A DNA stretch of 64,000 nt, taken from contig JAMZAV010000168.1 of NCBI GenBank assembly GCA_024449915.1, forward strand, positions 62,001 to 126,000, given 5' to 3'. This stretch comes from Sweltsa coloradensis. Its lineage: Eukaryota; Arthropoda; Insecta; Plecoptera; Chloroperlidae. The position numbers and the translations under genes are program-made. Numbering within the stretch: the first letter of the stretch is position 1; each line of letters starts with the position of its first letter. Shown here one piece after another: positions 1 to 11,469 of this stretch. The notes below the pieces were generated by a model. It made no database searches. It saw nothing but the letters and a program-made list of their open reading frames with translations, and was not told the DNA's origin.

Positions 1-390
1 AGGCTAGTTACTAATAGGCCAGTACTTGCCCAGGTAGGTATTGCCCTAGGCCCTAACATTTATATTGATTGGAGAACAAGATAAGTTTTATCTCATGTAA
101 ACTTGAACTTTTTTGGTTGGCTTGGGGGTTTTAAACACAGAATCAACCAAAAATGACCACATGGACTCAGTAGGGGTCCAGAGGTAGAGCCCCGGTGGGG
201 GGGTTTGGGGGGGTCCAACTCCCCCATTTGCACCAACAACCTTCACAGCAACATGAGGAGGTTTGTGGTTTGATTTCTCTGGACAAAATACGACCAGAGC
301 GTTGGGACCCCACCTGAAAAAATTCCGTTAACTTATTGTGGGAATGTTAGTTCTACGAGAAAGCTTCCGTTACCGTATCCCGAAAAGATA

Positions 391-469
391 TGATGACACT
401 GCAGCTACTTAATTTTAAAGTTGTTAAGTTAAAGGTAACAAACTTTAAATTAAGCTGCAGTTGTCATCA
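391..469. repeat. Short hairpin repeat
   Basis: The arms TGATGACACTGCAGC and GCTGCAGTTGTCATCA are inverted around an AT-rich loop. A half copy (CTTTAAATTAGCTGCGGTCATCA) occurs near 31752. It looks like a small dispersed foldback element. The remainder of 1-1001 shows no gene. Confidence 0.5.
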
Positions 470-1001
470 GCCGTGAAAAGTTTTGTCGCCCCCAGCCCTT
501 CAGCGTGGGATTTATGTTCTCTTTGGCTTTCCCACCTGTCACGCCTCTCCCAATCTAAGTAGCCGATAGGACTTTTTCAACTAGAATCAGAAGGAATTAG
601 GCATGAATTGCCAGTTTTACACTGTCGACGAATGCCTTTATATAGGCCTATAGTCTATAGGCCGTTGTGTTGTATAGGTCTACTAGTGATTTCAGTCACT
701 CAGTATCTTTATCTAAAGTGTCTGCCGCCGCCTAACATTATTTCCTTCAAACCTGAACATCCCCCGGGTAGGCCTACCTAATTAATTTATTAATTTTGTT
801 CTATAAGTCCTAAAAATTGTATTTACTAAAAGGCCTATGTAGGTAACGTACTGTTCAAAACAATATCATATTTTATATAATAATCAACCTTATTGCAATT
901 TATAGGCAAAACATAAGGCCTATCAAGCACAAATAAACTTGGAGGAGAAACCCTGAAAGTGGTGGATAGTTTTTTTGCTCGTAAGTTTAAAAAAAGTAAA
1001 A

Positions 1002-1118
1002 ATTTTTTAAACTCAAAATTCATAATAAAATGTCTGGCCATTGCCTTTTTTGTGTTCTCCTGTAACCAAATTCACATGGCCAAGCAAATTTTAATTTATG
1101 ATTTTTGAGTTTAAAATT
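1002..1118. repeat. Imperfect inverted repeat
   Basis: TTTAAACTCAAAATTCATAA at the left is mirrored by a near-complementary arm ending in TTTGAGTTTAAAA. It abuts the 5' end of the LINE fragment that follows. No ORF. Confidence 0.4.
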
Positions 1119-2480
1119 ATGACTTTTTTTACCACGTACATCAGACCAGCCATTGAGTACGGCACCGAAGTCTTTCCATGCCCGCCGCCGCAACGCCACA
1201 ACGCCAGCCATGTCGACAGAGTCCAAATCGTGAGCCCATTCGCCTCATAACGGAGCAGTGAAACCACCCCAATTATCGCCAGGGAGTGGTTCAGCCAAAT
1301 TGAGCCTCTACAGCTAAGAAGAGAGCAGCGCGCTGTCCAACTGCACGAAAAACTGGCGCGCCTAAACCCCGACAAATGGCTCAACTACCCAACCTCAAAA
1401 GTCAAGGCGCACACTAACTTTGCTGAAACAGTCCACCAACTGAAGAGTAAAAACTGTCCTATCCTCCTAGAAGCACCACGTGCACCACTTGACGTACCAC
1501 TCCCAGAGCTTCTGCCGGACAAGTCCAATCAGCTTGCCCCGGGGACCAAAATTGACGGCATCGAGAAGAAAGATGACCATGACCATAGAGAACTGAAAGA
1601 GCTTGCCGAGAAGCACCTGAAGAAGCACTTTCCTCTTCAAGAGTGGGTGCACATCTTCACAGACGGCTCCTATGACTCGGCTACAAACAGAACAGGTTAC
1701 GGCATCCACTGCATCTTCTTTGAAGAAGCCACTCCAATGGGAGCTGGCGAAACATACTTCGACGCTGAGGTCGCAGCCATTGCCAGGGCGGCCGAAAAAA
1801 TCGCCGAGACCCCCGCCTTCCACCTCAACAAGACAAAATTTGTGATCCTAAGCGACAGCGTCTCAGCCATCCAATTTGTCTCTCAAGCAGCGAACCTCCA
1901 TCCTAAATCGCTGCTTTTCAAAAACTCCCTTGTCGGCATCCGACAGCAAAACAAACTATTAGAGACTCAATGGATCCCCAGCCACTGCAAGATCATGGGG
2001 AATGAAAAGGCAGACTTCTTGGCCAAAAGTGCCACAAAAGCACCGCAACCACCAGCAGCGCCTCTCTCCTACCAAAATGTCAAAACTAAGATCAAGTCAA
2101 CCACAAAAAGGATCTTCAGAAACACCACAGAAGAGACTTCACGACTAAAGAACTGGTGGACCGAGATCAAAAAAGGGCCAGACAAAGACTGGTCGAGGAA
2201 GACGGCCACCGCCCATTTCCGGCTTGTAACCGGTCACGACGTCTTGCAGCACCACCTGCACCGCTTCAACATTACAAACGAACCGGCCACCTGCAAACTT
2301 TGTAATTTAGAAGATCAAGACAGAGCGCATCTCTTCAGATGCGCCGCCCTCAAGAATGACATTGACTCCCTGCCCGATGACCTGAGCAGGATAGAAAAGG
2401 AGGCAGTCTTATATTGGATAGCAAGACAGAAGAATGGCTGAAGAGGCCAACTTTGCACAAGAAAAAAAAAAAAAACACGA
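1119..2480 (+). mobile_element. 5'-truncated LINE (RT C-terminus plus RNase H)
   Basis: A 3' piece of a non-LTR retrotransposon. It opens with the reverse-transcriptase thumb motif YIRPAIEYGTEVF, has a frameshift or stop near 1250, then reads openly through a connection region into an RNase H domain and a Cys-rich tail. It ends in a poly(A) run at about 2461-2475. A second, shorter copy of the same 3' end is at 25480-25880. The RNase H places it among RNase H-bearing LINE clades (I or Jockey-like); the clade is not resolved here. Dead copy. Confidence 0.85.
1254..2441 (+). pseudogene. LINE RNase H ORF fragment
   Basis: This frame stays open from just after a TGA near 1251 to the stop at 2441. 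RNase HI catalytic positions are visible: Asp in IFTDGSY (about 1651), Glu in FDAEVAAI, Asp in ILSDSVSAI, and the C-terminal motif WIPSHC...GNEKADFLAK. A downstream C-x2-C...H-x4-C cluster (CKLC...HLFRC) is the zinc-like tail often seen after the RNase H of these elements. The upstream RT is missing, so it cannot be an active element. The first in-frame Met is at 1647, but translation in the parent element would have begun far upstream. Confidence 0.8.
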
Positions 2481-2805
2481 AAATGGTTGGCTTGACTCTC
2501 GTCAACAGGCGAAATGATCTTACTTCTTTTCAATGCCAAACTACTGAAACTAGGGAGAAAGAATGAAAAGCTTCGCTCAACTTCTTTCTATATCTCACAG
2601 CATTTACAGCCGAAGACTTTTGAAGGAGCTGCCGTTTTTTTTACAAATTTTTGTATTTGTGGGAAATCATGGTCTACTCTAATGGCTTTCTTGCATAAAA
2701 TAGACACTTTTCTTGGAACATTTTTTTTTCTTCGGGTGCCTTAAACGCGTTAAAATGTTCCAAACACACTCTAAAAATTGAAAAAAAATTCCCGGGGCTG
2801 GACAA

Positions 2806-3225
2806 TGGGATATCAAGAGGAGAGTCAAATGCAGGCGGCAGAGTTGAGATTCCTGAGGAGCACAGTGGGCAAGACGAGAAGGGACAGAATAAGAAACATG
2901 GACATTAGAGAAGTTAAGTGTCAGAGAAAGGAGGACATGGTTGAGATGGTATGGATGTATGAAATGAATGGGGGAAAATAGGATGCCTAAGAAAATGTAT
3001 GACAGAAGGATTGAAGAAGGAAGAAGAAGACGAGCTGGGCCAAGGAAGAGATGGAAGGCATCATAGCAGGAGACTTGGAGGCAAGAGGAGAGAGCTGGGA
3101 AGATGTGGAAGAGATACGAATGTGGGAGGATAGAAAGAAGTGAAAAAATGTTGTTGCTAAACCCAAGCTGACCCTGCCAGAAGCAGGAAACGGCAATGGA
3201 TGGATAATGATGAAGATGATAAATT
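2806..3225 (+). mobile_element. LINE 3' fragment (endonuclease/RT type, C-terminal domain)
   Basis: It encodes the C-terminal domain common in endonuclease-RT LINEs: AAELRFLRSTVGKTRRDRIRN, then degenerate WFGHM-like and RPRKRWK-like segments broken by stops. It ends in a GATGATGA-type tail. Copies of this family are at 27320-27765 (minus), 53281-53716 (plus) and a scrap at 60125-60205 (minus). The long minus-strand ORF opposite is a shadow. Confidence 0.8.
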
Positions 3226-3339
3226 ATGTACTTGACACTGTACATTACAAAAGGCAATGTATTCATTAAACAGTTGGGAGGATCGCAAGGGATAGGTAGT
3301 GTGGACTTTTGGAATAGATTGAGAGTTTATGGTAGTAGT

Positions 3340-3600
3340 CTTTAAATATATTGTGTTGCTCTCTTGTGGCATGTTGGTGGATGGATGGATGAGTTTGAAG
3401 TAAATAAGTCGGGAAATTTTAAGACAAAAAGAATTGGTTCATAAATGAGTACTGATAGTAGTGTTGTTATGCATGATCTGAATAAGTCACGACAAGGGGT
3501 TCTCGATGCGACTCGCAGGCATCGAATTGCTCTCTTTTGCAGTCTAAAAAGGCCCAGTGAATGAGGAGAAGCCCCCCAAAACATAATGCAATATAACTAG
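3340..3600 (-). mobile_element. LINE reverse-transcriptase fragment (thumb region)
   Basis: The minus-strand frame reads WGASPHSLGLFRLQKRAIR, the thumb-side motif of Jockey/Rex-like RTs, followed by a Leu-rich segment. It stops being recognisable where the adjoining Helentron-like repeat begins at 3597, so the insertion may have cut it. Same broad family as 52800-54080. Confidence 0.65.
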
Positions 3601-4520
3601 GAAGCTTCGCAAACGCTTTTTTTAGTCGCGTTGATGGATGAGCTTTTTTAATTTTTTTTTGCATGAGATATCTTTACTTTTGCAAGTGCTTTGTTTTGCT
3701 GCCTACGCATTGTAGGTGATTGTTGTTAAGTTTCTATTGTTTCTTGTTGTTATTATTTACCATAAAAACTTATATTAAAAGCTTTATTTCTATGGATTCT
3801 GGCTAACTTTTTCAACTTTTTCTTTCAAAAGGTACTACATCACCATAACCTTAATGTCCATGTGAAATTTGAACGTTGTAGCCCCACCCGTTTGGTCAGA
3901 ATTGACCCAAATGACACAAAAATATCGCACAAAAAATCAAAAAACTTATATTAAAAGCTTTATTTCTATAGATTCTGGCTTACTTTTTCAACTTTTTCTT
4001 TCAAAAGTACTACATCACCATAACCTTAATATCCATGTAAAATATGAACGTTGTAGCCCCACTCGTTTGGTCAGAATGGACCCAAATGGCACGAAAATAT
4101 CGTCAAAAATCAAAAAACTTATATTAAAAGCTTTATTTCTATGGATTCTGGCTAACTTTTTCAACTTTTTCTTTCAAAAGGTATTACATCACCATAACTT
4201 TAATGTCCATGTATAATATGAACGTTTTAGCCCCACCCGTTTGGTCAGAATCTGCCCAAATGTCACGAAAATATCGCACTAAAAATCGTAAAAAAAAAAA
4301 TCGTAAAAGTACGATATCCATTAGAAATATTTCTTCGATTGTACCCAAAAACAATACACCTCTAAGTTTAGAGATTTCAAAGGTCCCCTCCAATTTTCAT
4401 CAAGATCGGATAAGCCGTTTGCCTGGTAGAGAGTTAACAAACAGACAGGAAAAAAAAAAAAAAAAAACGAGCTAATTTTTTTGGGGGTCAGTGAAATTGA
4501 AGTCTTCGCTTCGCTCATCT
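3597..4520 (-). mobile_element. Helentron/HINE-like repeat, copy A
   Basis: On the minus strand it begins GATGAGCGAAGCGAAGAC and ends CGCGTTGATGG (inverted) followed by CTAGT, matching copies at 10389-11173 and 31861-33567. It contains a T-rich stretch followed by CTGTCTGTTTGTTAAC and an internal tandem repeat of about 175 bp. No ORF, so non-autonomous. The Helentron label rests on asymmetric ends and subterminal inverted repeats, not on a Rep/helicase gene. Confidence 0.6.
3766..4290. repeat. Tandem repeat, about 175 bp x 3
   Basis: Three successive copies of a unit starting AAAACTTATATTAAAAGC and including TAGCCCCACCCGTTTGGTC. The repeated TATATT starts are at about 3771, 3947 and 4120. 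Two more copies, inverted, lie in the related element at 32.1-33.4 kb. Internal minisatellite of the Helentron-like family. Confidence 0.8.
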
Positions 4521-4554
4521 CTATATGCGATGTGCGTGTGGAAATGGTCATAAT

Positions 4555-4710
4555 ATACTGAATTGATTTTATGTAAAACAATCCAGAAATTAAAAAATCC
4601 GTCTCGAGCAGCTGGTTTCTGGATTGATTTGATTTAGGCCTACATAAAATCAATTACACCTATGGGAGTGTTTCCTGATTAATGACATTGAGAAATACTG
4701 AATTGAGTAG
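4555..4710. repeat. Partial SINE-like repeat
   Basis: It shares AATCCAGAAATTAAAAAATCC and CACCTATGGGAGTGTTTCC with the inverted SINE pair at 9090-9735. The tRNA-like head is absent or degraded. Confidence 0.5.
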
Positions 4711-6072
4711 GCCTATATGAGGAATAATAATGTGTTTCAATTGGCGTAACTTGAAGCAACTCCGTTGCAGTTTATTCCGAGTTTTATTTATCTGGATGGA
4801 CCACTCAGGTGTGTCAGAATTCAGTAATACAGGTTTGGATTACCTATACTTTTTCCTTCTAACTTAACCAGAGGACTAGAGATTGGCTGGTTTTGGTAAG
4901 TATAGGAGTGAACATTTATGTTGGTTAAGTTTAACCTGATTGACATTATTAGCATTTGCCGATAGGGAAGCTTTATCTTTTTTCTTAGTACCTGTTAGAA
5001 GTTGACTCAAGTCATCAACAAAAAATATGTGTGAGTGAGTTTGTGCGTGATGAAGACATGTTGGGGTTGGGGAGTGTGGGTATAAAACAGTAGACCTATC
5101 TAAGCCTAGAACGGAAGACCAGGTGGGGGTCCGGGGACGAATTCTATGTCAAGGTCATTTTGGTGAGAATCTGTGCGTTAATGACCAACTTTTTATCTGC
5201 TAAAATCCTGTTTTTAATCCAAGTTTTCTCTTTCAAGGTCATTTTGGTGAAAATCTTTGCATTTTAAAGCATTACAATAACCATTAACTTTGTATCTACT
5301 AAAATCCTCTTTTGATCAGATGGTAGTTTGCCTAAAGTATTGTGATAAAACAGTAATTTTATATTTTCCATTGAAACATTGAAGTGCACTTTCACATTTT
5401 TTGCCCCTGGATACACTACAGATCAAAGCTATTAAAATGCATGAATAAAATAGCCAATAAAATTTAGATTAAAACAGTACCTATCAATGCTAAAAAAACA
5501 ATACAGTTCACCACTGTATCATTGATTGTACACAAAGACTGTATTACTTTCTTATCCACGAACTTTGGTCTTGAAATGTTATAAACTCGCGCCATTTTCT
5601 ATTTTAGACGTTGGTACAATTGTTGGAACATAAGTTTTAACTTTACAAGTTGGTTACTCTGAACTGAACAAAATTTCGTTGACAACAAGTAGTTTTATTT
5701 ATCAACATTCAACAGCGTGTGATAGCTAGGCCTACCTGTTAGGTATTCTCAGACTCAAAAAATACGAATGTTCTGTGTTTCGAGTTTCTGATTGTAAGAT
5801 AAAAGGCTAATAGGCTAGCCTAGGTAGCTTTTATTCTAGGAATAAAGCATGTTGCTTTGGTTGGGGGGGGGGGGCGGCCTAGGGCCTAGGCCTAGGTAAA
5901 ATCGGTAGCCTAGCTAGGGCTAAAATACCTAGGGTAGGGCCCAAGCAAGGATACTAATATATTTACGTTGTACGTTGGCCCAAGGATACTAGGTAGGGCC
6001 TAGCCAAGGCCGTCTAGCTAGATAATATCAAGGATAACTCTCTAGGCCTGCATCTGGTTGCCGATTCTTGCT
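4711..6072. other. Intergenic, with a small tandem duplication
   Basis: No gene seen. Two adjacent copies of a segment of about 85 bp (TCAAGGTCATTTTGGTGA at 5148 and 5234) share CTAAAATCCT ends. A G-run lies near 5862. TAGGCCTA/CCTAGG motifs are dense at 5815-6050. Confidence 0.5.
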
Positions 6073-8003
6073 GTGACGTCACGAGCGGAGGCCGACTCAG
6101 CTCTACGCGCTATGCTGTAGCATTGCGCGCTAAACCAAAGATAACCTTATATAATAACTCCTACGTTCGCTAAACAACATCTCCCAATTTCATTTGTTTC
6201 CATGGCATTCCTGGCCATCTGATGCATGCTACTTTCAAATACCTACTTTACAACATAAGGTCTGTTCTTTTGTCCATCAATTTTTACACCTTTTGCACTT
6301 TTGAAGAAATAAGCGTTCTTTTGTCCAGGTGTAATTACAGTATTTCTTCCAAAGACGTGTTCTTTCAGGGGGTAATTACAACTTTTACACTTTGCACCTG
6401 CCTCTTGAGGTGTAAAAGGTGTAACAATGGAAATTAAGTTAGCTGGCAACATAACCTCGAAATTTGCTGTCAAATTACAACAAAATCGTTCTTTTGTCCA
6501 CCCGTGAAATATTAAACCCAATTTCTGATTCTGTATTTTATACCTAGGTGTAATTACCACAATTTGAGGTGGACAAAAGAAAAAACCTAGAGTAGGTAGG
6601 GTACTGTGCAGTGTGCACAGACTTGAAAAGTTTGCACTTCCTGAATCAAAAATTCCTTTGAGAATCCTAGTCCATCGTTGCTTGCATTGTATATCAGGTC
6701 CATTGAGGACATATTTTAATTTCCAATTTCCAAACTTATTTCCGTCTGAACTCTGAACACACATGAGTTATTATGGTAGGTTTTCGTCTTCAATACAGAT
6801 TCAATTAGTTCACGTCTCGACATAGTTGTGTCAACATCATCTCCAAGACGAATTTTGTACGCGTTTGTGCGGGCAGTAGAGTTTAAAGTCGGCGTGAACT
6901 CAAGTGCATTTTGTATAATGTATTAGCTACATCGGTGTACCCGGTATTCCTAGAGAGTGATAATAATATTTTTGTGTGCAAATAGTGTTCTACCCTAACC
7001 ATGTTTTGTTTTAAACTGACTGTTTTAAAAGTACATTGATACTATTTTGCTTATTGTAAAGTAAACTGTGATTCACGTTATAAAATGCCACGTAAATGTT
7101 GTGTCCCGGGGTGTAAATCTAACTACAAAGAAGCAACAGGCCAAACACATGTAACAACTTTTAGATTTCCTAAAGAAGAAGAAATTAGGAAAAAATGGTT
7201 GCGTGCAATACATCGACAAGATTTTGAACCGAGCAATTCATCAGCTATCTGTATAGAACATTTCAGCGCAAACTTTGTTATCAGAGAAGACCGTGCGAAA
7301 AGAGATGATGGTTCAGAATTAGTAGTACCTCGAAAAAGACCAAAGCTTAGTGAGGGGGCATTTCCAACCATTTTCCCGAACCTGCCTACATATTTATCAA
7401 GGAATCTTCCTGCGAAGAGGGGTAAGTTTGATAATAATGTGACTGTGACAAAACTAATTTTTCTATTTCCAAAATGTTTCTACTAAATGTACCAACTGAC
7501 GGCATTTTATTCGCAGGCGTCGTAATACCATACACGTACATTCTAATGGCTTATTAAATTTTGCATATAATCTCCACTGTACAAATAACTAAAAAGTGTG
7601 CGAGCAGTGCCTGAATATGACCGATTATACTTTAATGTTATGACATTATTTGAATACAAGATAATCCAATTCATACAATTGGCAATTCAACAAAATGTTT
7701 TAAATATACGTATCATTCGAATGTATCGTACGTGAAAGATCGATGGTTAAAAGGAAGAATAAAACGTCAATATAGTTTCTCTTTAGGTGCCGCTTACACT
7801 GTCACACGATGTAAACGCGGAACAAAATAAGTTCCAACAGTACCATAAAACTATCCTAAACCTTGTGGCATGTATATGAGGGCACCATAAATGAATAATT
7901 TTGATAGGGCCTATATCAGGCAAAAATTGTGTTCCGCGTCGTGTTATTCCTATACGCGCCATGCTACGGCCTCTCGCCAGTCGGCCTCCGCTCGTGACGT
8001 CAC
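6073..8003. repeat. 25-bp perfect inverted repeats around a THAP exon
   Basis: GTGACGTCACGAGCGGAGG... at 6073-6097 is exactly repeated in inverse at 7979-8003 (25 of 25). Weaker symmetry continues inward (GTAGCATTGCGCG versus GTAGCATGGCGCG). Each arm holds the CRE palindrome TGACGTCA. The span of about 1.93 kb contains the THAP exon at 7085. No target duplication was found, so it may be a decayed TIR element or a pair of regulatory arms. The segment 6220-6600 has repeated CTTTTGTCC and GTGTAATTAC motifs. Confidence 0.65.
7085..7421 (+). CDS. THAP-domain exon (first exon of an unassigned or locus 1 transcript)
   Basis: It encodes 112 residues plus one base, with Met at 7085 as the first codon (MPRKCCVPGCKSNY). 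THAP zinc ligands are C5 or C6, C10, then C-x2-H in ICIEHF (about residues 56-59). The conserved AFPTIFP box follows, here near residue 92 because of a basic Arg/Lys-rich insertion. THAP domains are DNA-binding C2CH zinc modules related to the P-element transposase DNA-binding domain. The exon ends at a strong donor, GGG|GTAAGT, in phase 1, the same phase as all other THAP donors here and compatible with the acceptor at 23528. It is more divergent than the other THAP exons and may belong to a separate gene; no adjacent second exon was recognised. Confidence 0.8.
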
Positions 8004-8313
8004 TCAATGCAGTACCATCACGAGGGCCTCGGCCTAGCCCTACCATACTAACTTAGGTCATACCTTTCTTTGTGGATTCATTTGTTATAGGCCTATTGCA
8101 TCATTTGGCAAGGATTAGGAAAGGCCCTAGTCCTAGCCTACGTAACTAGTATTAGACCTAGGCCCTAGCCCCTACATGCCTAGAAGCCACTATAAACCCA
8201 AAGCTTTGTGTATTAATATTTAATATCCCTAGTAGTAGGCTAGGGGCTACTAAACTAAGTGTGTTTGGGCTAATGTCATTAACATGTAAGGGCCTACTAG
8301 GCCTAGGCTACAC
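7422..8313. other. Intron or flank of the 7085 THAP exon
   Basis: AT-rich sequence up to about 7900, then the right arm of the 25-bp inverted repeat. No further exon recognised. Confidence 0.4.
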
Positions 8314-9052
8314 CAACCCTCGAAAAATTGCGAGGTAATGGACTCGCCGGGTCTCAAATCCACTCGCCACGAGGTTGGCGCGGCAATCCGGGGTCTGAGG
8401 CGAAGGCCCAGCCGCCGGAGGCTATTTCGCCGAAGGCGAAAAAATTTTTTGAAAAGTACCCCTAGTTAAGTGACCTGAAACACGTTTTTAGGCAAATTTC
8501 AATGACGAATAAGGGTTAAATAGGAAGCCAATATTGTGATGTAATGACACTCACAAACACTGGACACAAATGATTAATAATTGTCTAAAATCACATGACT
8601 TGTCTCGCAAAGCAACTCAATGTATAACACTGCTCTGTCTATAACACCAACACGTATCCTGAATTTGCTGCTAATACAAACCTTCCTTTTGTTTGCATGC
8701 GACTAGTGCCCAACTGTCCGCCAGCATGTCATAAAAAGGCCCATATCAGTGGGTTGAGTCTTTGCCCTGCTCATTGAAGTTGGTAAGGTTTGAAGGATTG
8801 GAGGTGTTGGCGGGGTGGGAGGGGGGGGGGGGGGGGGGTTCAAAGTGCCGACAACTTCATTTTCTCGGTTCCACTAGGACTGCCGCTGCTCGATATTTAG
8901 AAAAAAATAAAAAATAAAAGTTTTGATTTGAATTGCTTTGAGGGATTTACCAGTGGTAAATCAAGGGATTCAAGGGATTGAATATGTCAACTCGCCAGGA
9001 GACTTTTGTAACTCGCCAGTGGCGAGCTGGCGAGTGGATTTTTTTAGGGTTG
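8314..9052. mobile_element. hAT-like non-autonomous transposon
   Basis: Terminal CAACCCTCGAAAAA... and ...TTTTTTTAGGGTTG are flanked by a perfect 8-bp target duplication GGCTACAC (8306-8313 and 9053-9060). 739 bp, no transposase. It contains a GC-rich palindromic module (GCCGCCGGAGGC, TTTCGCCGAAGGCGAAA) also found in the element at 42508, and a long G-run near 8819. Confidence 0.85.
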
Positions 9053-9089
9053 GGCTACACACTTTGTTCATCACGGGGTTCCCGTTAGT

Positions 9090-9400
9090 TAAACTGGTTT
9101 ATTTCTCAATTTCATTAATTGGGAAACACTCCCATAGGTGTAGGCCTAATTGATTTCATGTAATCAATGCAGAAATTAAAAAATCCACCTCAGTGGAGTA
9201 TCGAACCCCGGTCTTCTGATTGCCGGTCGAGTGCTTTACCCCTAAGCTACCGAGACGGTTTACTTCATAACATCTGGATTGTTGGTGCATTGTAGTCTTG
9301 TAGATCTGAATAGATTGGAACCGTAGGGGTACTGCAACGATTCTGCTGCCTTTGAACTGACCATCTAAACACGATTCATAATGTCCATTACCTTATGCAG
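9090..9400 (-). repeat. tRNA-derived SINE, left member of an inverted pair
   Basis: The reverse strand carries a tRNA-like head: GGTAGCTTAGGGGTAAAGC (box A-like) and GGGGTTCGATACTCC (box B-like) between about 9183 and 9253. The body matches 9420-9735 in inverse orientation. Confidence 0.75.
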
Positions 9401-9419
9401 GTATTAGCAAGGGGTTTTA

Positions 9420-9735
9420 TCAATTACACCCTACGGCTACGGGAGTGTTTCCCAATTAATGAAATTGAGAAATAAACCTTCGCTCATACCTGCGCTAGGT
9501 AATGACATAAATCGTGTTTAGATGGTCAGTTCAAAAGCAGCAGAATCTTTGCAGTACTGTTCCAATCTATTCAGATCTACAATGCACCAAGAATCCAGAT
9601 GTGATGAAGTTAACCGTCTCGGTAGCTTAGGGGTAAAGCACTCGTTTAGCAATCAAGAGACCAGGGTTCGATATACCACTGAGATGGTTTTTGTAATTTC
9701 TGGATTGATTTTACATAAAAATAAAAATAAACAGG
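9420..9735 (+). repeat. tRNA-derived SINE, right member of an inverted pair
   Basis: Same head as the left copy: GGTAGCTTAGGGGTAAAGC at about 9620 and AGGGTTCGATATACC at about 9662. It also carries the GGGAGTGTTTCCCAATTAATG segment. With the left copy it forms a foldback of about 300 bp per arm. 9736-10230 holds nothing recognisable. Confidence 0.75.
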
Positions 9736-10238
9736 TTTGATAATTCGATTAATAGCTTACTTTCGTCACAGATAATAGTGCTTTCGTTAACCGGTAGGTA
9801 GGCCCTACCTAGTTCCTAGTGGAACACTCTTATGCCCTTCCGTGCCAGATCCAGGAAATTTTTTCAAGAGCGCCAGAGCGTAGGCCTATGGAAGGCATTT
9901 CACTAAATAGCTTACCGATATAGGCCTTGGTACCTACTTTAATGTTTCATAATTGGTACACAGTGGTAATTGCCCCTTTTGTGTGCGTGGAACCACATTG
10001 CGGTCCTACGGCTTAATGTCATTATCGCATAAGCACGTTATAAGCAACAAAAACTAAATTAATTAAGGCAATACCAATCCGTTGTAGCAGACGACAGTGT
10101 TCTAGCAGCCACTTTGAAGCTAAGCCTGCAGCAATGTTGTTTTTTTATAGTATATAGGTATCTGATAAAACTGATCTGATATTAACCCATTTACCTCTGG
10201 TCTTATAGTTTTATCAGATTTTCTTAAATGCTTTAAAG

Positions 10239-11441
10239 TAGTGATGACATCAAGTCCAAAAAGTCCGAACCGGTTACTCCGCTCCGGAACCGGTTCTTTT
10301 AAAAAAAAATGTTTTTTTAAAAGTTACCATTCACAATCAGCAGGTCAAAAGTGCCCCTTTCAAAAGAGCCAATTTATTCATTCTTCATTGGATGAGCGTA
10401 GCGAGCGTAGCGAGCGAAGCGAAGATTCCATTTCACTACACTGGAGAAAAAAATCCGGAATGTTTTTCTTTCTTTTTTTTTTTTTTTTTTTCTGTTTGTA
10501 TTATTGTGTGTTTGTTAACACGATTCCGGCTAAACCGATACTCCAATTGTGATGAAATTTTATGGAGGCCTTCGAAATCTCTGAACTTAGAACTGCCACG
10601 TTTTTGAGCGCAATCGAAAAATTTTTTCTCATAAAAATCGCAATTTTACGATTTTTTTCGATTTTTAAAAAATTTCTTCGACTTATAACACCAACATGCT
10701 TAATCCGATTTTAATGATTTTTTCACAGAACCTTAATTTCATGAATTTAGATATTCTTGTGAAATTTGAGCGCAATCGAAAAACTATTTCTCATGAAAAT
10801 CGAAATTTTACGTTTTTTTTTCTTTTTTAAAACAATTCTTTGACTTATAACAACTACATGCTTTATCCTATTGTAATGATTTTCTTACAGAACCTTAATT
10901 TTATGAATTTATATATTCGTGTAAAATTTGAGCGTAATCGAATAATTATTTCTTATGAAAATCGCAATTTTACGATATTTTTCTTTTTTTAAAATTACGA
11001 TTAATAAAAAATTAAGTAAATTTTTAATTTTATTTAATTTAATTTTTAAAAAATCTTCGACTTAGTAATAATTTTTTCACAGAACAACAGAAAATCCGCA
11101 TAACACAATGGCAGCTCAATGCACCAATATTACGCTCATCCAACAACGCGGCGGGACTTAAGCGTTTTCCTAGTAGTTCAAACAATGCGCGCGTCCTTGA
11201 ACACCCGTAGTCTATTGTGCAATCTGGAGTGGGATGGGCCTATAGCAGGCCTAGCTGAATAACTTCACAATCTGTGAGTAAAGAAGGTGCTGTTACGTAG
11301 TTACGTACCAAAAAGAAATACAAATTTGGATTTAAATTATCAATTATTTATTACAAATGTTTAACATCACTTTGTAAAAAAAAAAAATTGAACCGGTGTG
11401 AAAAGTCGGAACCGGTTTCCGGGTACCCGATGTCATCACTA
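10239..11441. mobile_element. hAT-like transposon carrying a nested repeat
   Basis: Ends TAGTGATGACATC and GATGTCATCACTA with 8-bp duplications CTTTAAAG (10231-10238, 11442-11449). Subterminal AACCGG motifs occur on both sides. A Helentron-like element (10389-11173) sits inside it. No transposase. Its right end lies 20 bp before the acceptor of the THAP half-exon at 11470, so it landed in the last bases of that intron. Confidence 0.85.
10389..11173 (+). mobile_element. Helentron/HINE-like repeat, copy B
   Basis: Starts TGGATGAGCGTAGCGAGCG and ends with CTCATCCAACAACGCGGCGG, then AGCGTTTTCCTAGT. The subterminal GGATGAG/CTCATCC pair is the same as in the other copies. AT-rich interior with three related segments (GCGCAATCGAAAAA...). 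No ORF of interest. Confidence 0.65.
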
Positions 11442-11469
11442 CTTTAAAGCTTGTGTTGATTATTCTCAG

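Noticed and set aside
2679..3266. 195-codon minus-strand ORF
   Set aside because: Antisense shadow of a LINE C-terminal domain; same explanation for the plus-strand ORF at 27337 and the minus-strand ORF at 53300.
6243..6764. 173-codon minus-strand ORF with a CKSC motif
   Set aside because: No recognisable domain; it spans repeated GTGTAATTAC and CTTTTGTCC motifs upstream of the THAP exon and has no splice or start support.
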